A stretch of DNA of 14,683 bases, taken from NCBI GenBank assembly GCA_900769565.1, contig CAAGHC010000059.1:1-14683 (forward strand). The letters run 5' to 3'. A model generated the notes under the pieces. It saw only the letters and a program-made list of their open reading frames with translations, did not search any database and was not told the DNA's origin. Shown piece by piece: positions 13,065 through 14,683 of the stretch (position 1 is the first letter of the stretch; each line of letters begins with the position of its first letter). Source of the DNA: Clostridia bacterium (GTDB lineage: Bacteria; Bacillota; Clostridia; Christensenellales; Borkfalkiaceae). The position numbers were made by a program, and so were the translations under genes.

Positions 13065-14681
13065 CTATTTTATAATGACGATATCGTTTCCGAATATCTG
13101 TTTTACCCTTTCAGTAGCCTCGTCAATAGCATCTAACGACTTTTTGCGTTCAGACAAATTGACTTCTATTTCGTATCCGTCAAAGTCATTTAACGCCTCG
13201 CGTATTCTATTTTTGCTAGCATCTTTATTCAAAAGTTCAAAGTCACCATTGTTATCCGTTGTAAGCTTTAAGATATTTCCCTTAACTTCAATTGATACCG
13301 TTTGGATAACGTTCCAAAGCATTTCACTACCGATTTGACGAAGTCTAAACAATAATTTTCCTTTCAAGTCTTCAAGTGATATTGATTGTAAATTTTTAAC
13401 TTCGTCTTTATTATCTATAGGTTTTACTTCTTTTTTATTTTCAACTTGAACACTTTCTTTACTAACATTGTCCGTGCTCAAAGCCTTATTTTCGGCAACA
13501 ACCGTTTTAACGACCACTTCACCATTTGTAAGGGCTTGAATTTTATTTTCAAGCGTACTTATTCTAGAAATTAAAGCATCTACGTTATAATCTGTTTCAG
13601 GTCTTGTAGCCTTAAAAGACGCCGTTTCAAACACAACCCTTGGGTGATTTGTATACTTTAATGAGTTTTCCATGTCGGAAAATATCTCTAAAATACGAAG
13701 TAACCTATTTTCACTAGTGCTATCGGAAATACTTTTTATTATCGCAAATCTATTCTCTGGTAAACCCAAAATGTCGTTAGGTTTAGCACAAGTTTTGGCT
13801 ACGAGTAAATCTCTTAAAATCATAGTAACGTCTTTAGTTAGAACGCCTATACTTTTGCCAAGTGAACAAAGTTGCTCTATAATATCTAATACCCTGCCCG
13901 ATTCACCCGAAATTACGTTAGCAATAAATTCGGTTAATAATTCGGTGTTTGACGAACCTAATATTTCAGTTACGTCGTTATAGGTAAGTTCACCCGTTCC
14001 GTAAGAAATCGCAATATCTGCTATTGAAAGCGCATCACGAATACTACCTTCACCAGCCTTTGCAATGGCAAATACTGCTTCTTTTTGATACTTTTTACCC
14101 TGTTCGTCGTATATTTTAGATATAAGTTCTGCAATTCTTTCGGTAGAAATTAATCTAAAATCAAAACGCATACAGCGTGAAAGAATAGTTGCAGGTATCT
14201 TATGAACTTCGGTAGTTGCTAAAATAAAAACAGCGTGTTTTGGTGGTTCTTCTAACGTTTTGAGCAACGCGTTAAACGCTGCACCCGTAAGCATGTGTAC
14301 TTCGTCGATAATATAAACTTTATATCTACAAGAAACGGGCGGATATTGAACTTTTTCACGCAAGTCACGAATTTCATTTACGCCGTTGTTTGATGCAGCG
14401 TCAATTTCAACGACGTCAATATTAGAACTATCTGAAAGCGCCATGCAAACTTCACACTCGCCACAAGGTGAACCGTTTACAGGATTTAAACAGTTTATGG
14501 CTTTAGCAAAAATTTTAGCAGCAGACGTCTTACCCGTTCCACGCGTTCCCGTGAACAAATAAGCGTGCCCAAGTCTATTGCCTTGAATTTGGTTAACCAA
14601 GGTTTTAACGATATGTTCCTGTCCGATAAGATTATCAAACGTCGTCGGACGGTATCTTCTGTACAATGCTAAATATGCCAT
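13065..14681 (-). CDS. dnaX: DNA polymerase III subunits gamma/tau
   Basis: This 538-residue AAA+ clamp-loader subunit couples polymerase III and loads the beta clamp at replication forks. Motifs are P-loop GTRGTGKT (residues 45-52), four zinc-binding cysteines (C64, C73, C76, C79), Walker B IIDEVHML (124-131), sensor 1 with ATTEVHKIPATILSRC (155-170) including the arginine finger at 169, and EGSIRDALS as sensor 2. A variable, Lys/Glu/Asn-rich linker (about 385-440) leads to a small C-terminal domain (about 445-538). The start ATG is only 2 nt from the right edge, so its ribosome binding site and promoter are not visible. The N-terminus MAYLALYRRYRP is the expected family start. First gene seen of the dnaX-ybaB-recR-gpsA operon. 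No canonical slippery heptamer for a shortened gamma form was found. Confidence 0.97.
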   Translation of the reverse strand: MAYLALYRRYRPTTFDNLIGQEHIVKTLVNQIQGNRLGHAYLFTGTRGTGKTSAAKIFAKAINCLNPVNGSPCGECEVCMALSDSSNIDVVEIDAASNNGVNEIRDLREKVQYPPVSCRYKVYIIDEVHMLTGAAFNALLKTLEEPPKHAVFILATTEVHKIPATILSRCMRFDFRLISTERIAELISKIYDEQGKKYQKEAVFAIAKAGEGSIRDALSIADIAISYGTGELTYNDVTEILGSSNTELLTEFIANVISGESGRVLDIIEQLCSLGKSIGVLTKDVTMILRDLLVAKTCAKPNDILGLPENRFAIIKSISDSTSENRLLRILEIFSDMENSLKYTNHPRVVFETASFKATRPETDYNVDALISRISTLENKIQALTNGEVVVKTVVAENKALSTDNVSKESVQVENKKEVKPIDNKDEVKNLQSISLEDLKGKLLFRLRQIGSEMLWNVIQTVSIEVKGNILKLTTDNNGDFELLNKDASKNRIREALNDFDGYEIEVNLSERKKSLDAIDEATERVKQIFGNDIVIIK

Positions 14682-14683
14682 AA

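Noticed and set aside
13135..13165. C AAA AAG near the 3' end of dnaX, with a TAG soon after in the -1 frame
   Set aside because: The heptamer is non-canonical, and a shift there would remove only about 20 C-terminal residues, unlike known gamma/tau splits.
13420..13450. A-rich run in dnaX (AAT AAA AAA GAA) as a programmed -1 frameshift site
   Set aside because: The reading phase gives T AAA AAA, not X XXY YYZ; the P-site tRNA would have to re-pair with TAA. No downstream stem is evident.
1..14683. CRISPR array, tRNA genes, insertion sequences, attachment sites
   Set aside because: Reading both strands showed no regularly spaced repeats, tRNA-like cloverleaf ends, transposase motifs or long terminal repeats.

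Overview
The window looks like chromosome from a low-GC Gram-positive bacterium, most likely an uncultured member of the Clostridia. The reasons are AT-rich DNA with mostly AGGAG-type ribosome binding sites, the dnaX-ybaB-recR cluster, a lipoprotein with an LTAC lipobox, and a Min system with both MinD and MinE. Assignment below class level is a guess. There is no tRNA, rRNA, CRISPR array, transposase or integrase, and nothing that reads as a mobile island.

Left part (1-5355), all on the minus strand. The 5' part of a rhamnulokinase gene (rhaB) runs off the left edge behind a full-consensus promoter. To its right, reading leftwards, is the string Ppx/GppA phosphatase - divergent MreB-like actin - minD - minE. 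Hairpins with T-runs lie after ppx, after the mreB-like gene and after minE. Upstream of ppx is a 255-nt gap holding its promoter, with a palindrome resembling an NrdR box placed exactly in the -35/-10 spacer, plus a terminator and a second imperfect hairpin. Beyond it are two half-size TauE/SafE membrane proteins that probably form one heteromeric transporter.

Middle part (5356-11109), mostly plus strand. A 1044-residue surface protein has a lipidated N-terminus, beta-sandwich-like modules, a C-terminal transmembrane helix and an acidic cytoplasmic tail. It is followed by a perfect-palindrome terminator and then by murG, which has no Shine-Dalgarno sequence and a -10 box against its start codon. 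A 76-codon minus-strand gene of unknown function converges on murG and carries murG's terminator inside its own coding sequence. It is divergent from a WYL-domain regulator, and a TGACA-N6-TGTCA palindrome lies between them.

Right part (11080-14683), minus strand. A conserved housekeeping operon, dnaX - ybaB - recR - gpsA, has short gaps and ends at a strong bidirectional terminator.

Most functions are cell envelope and cell cycle: peptidoglycan (murG), cell-pole and division-site selection (minDE), an actin homologue, a phospholipid precursor (gpsA) and replication/recombination (dnaX, recR). The least explained parts are the large double-anchored surface protein, the degenerate MreB-like protein, the small gene next to the WYL regulator, the NrdR-like site in the ppx promoter, and a strong window-wide codon-pair bias (NAC-GTN almost never NAT-GTN).
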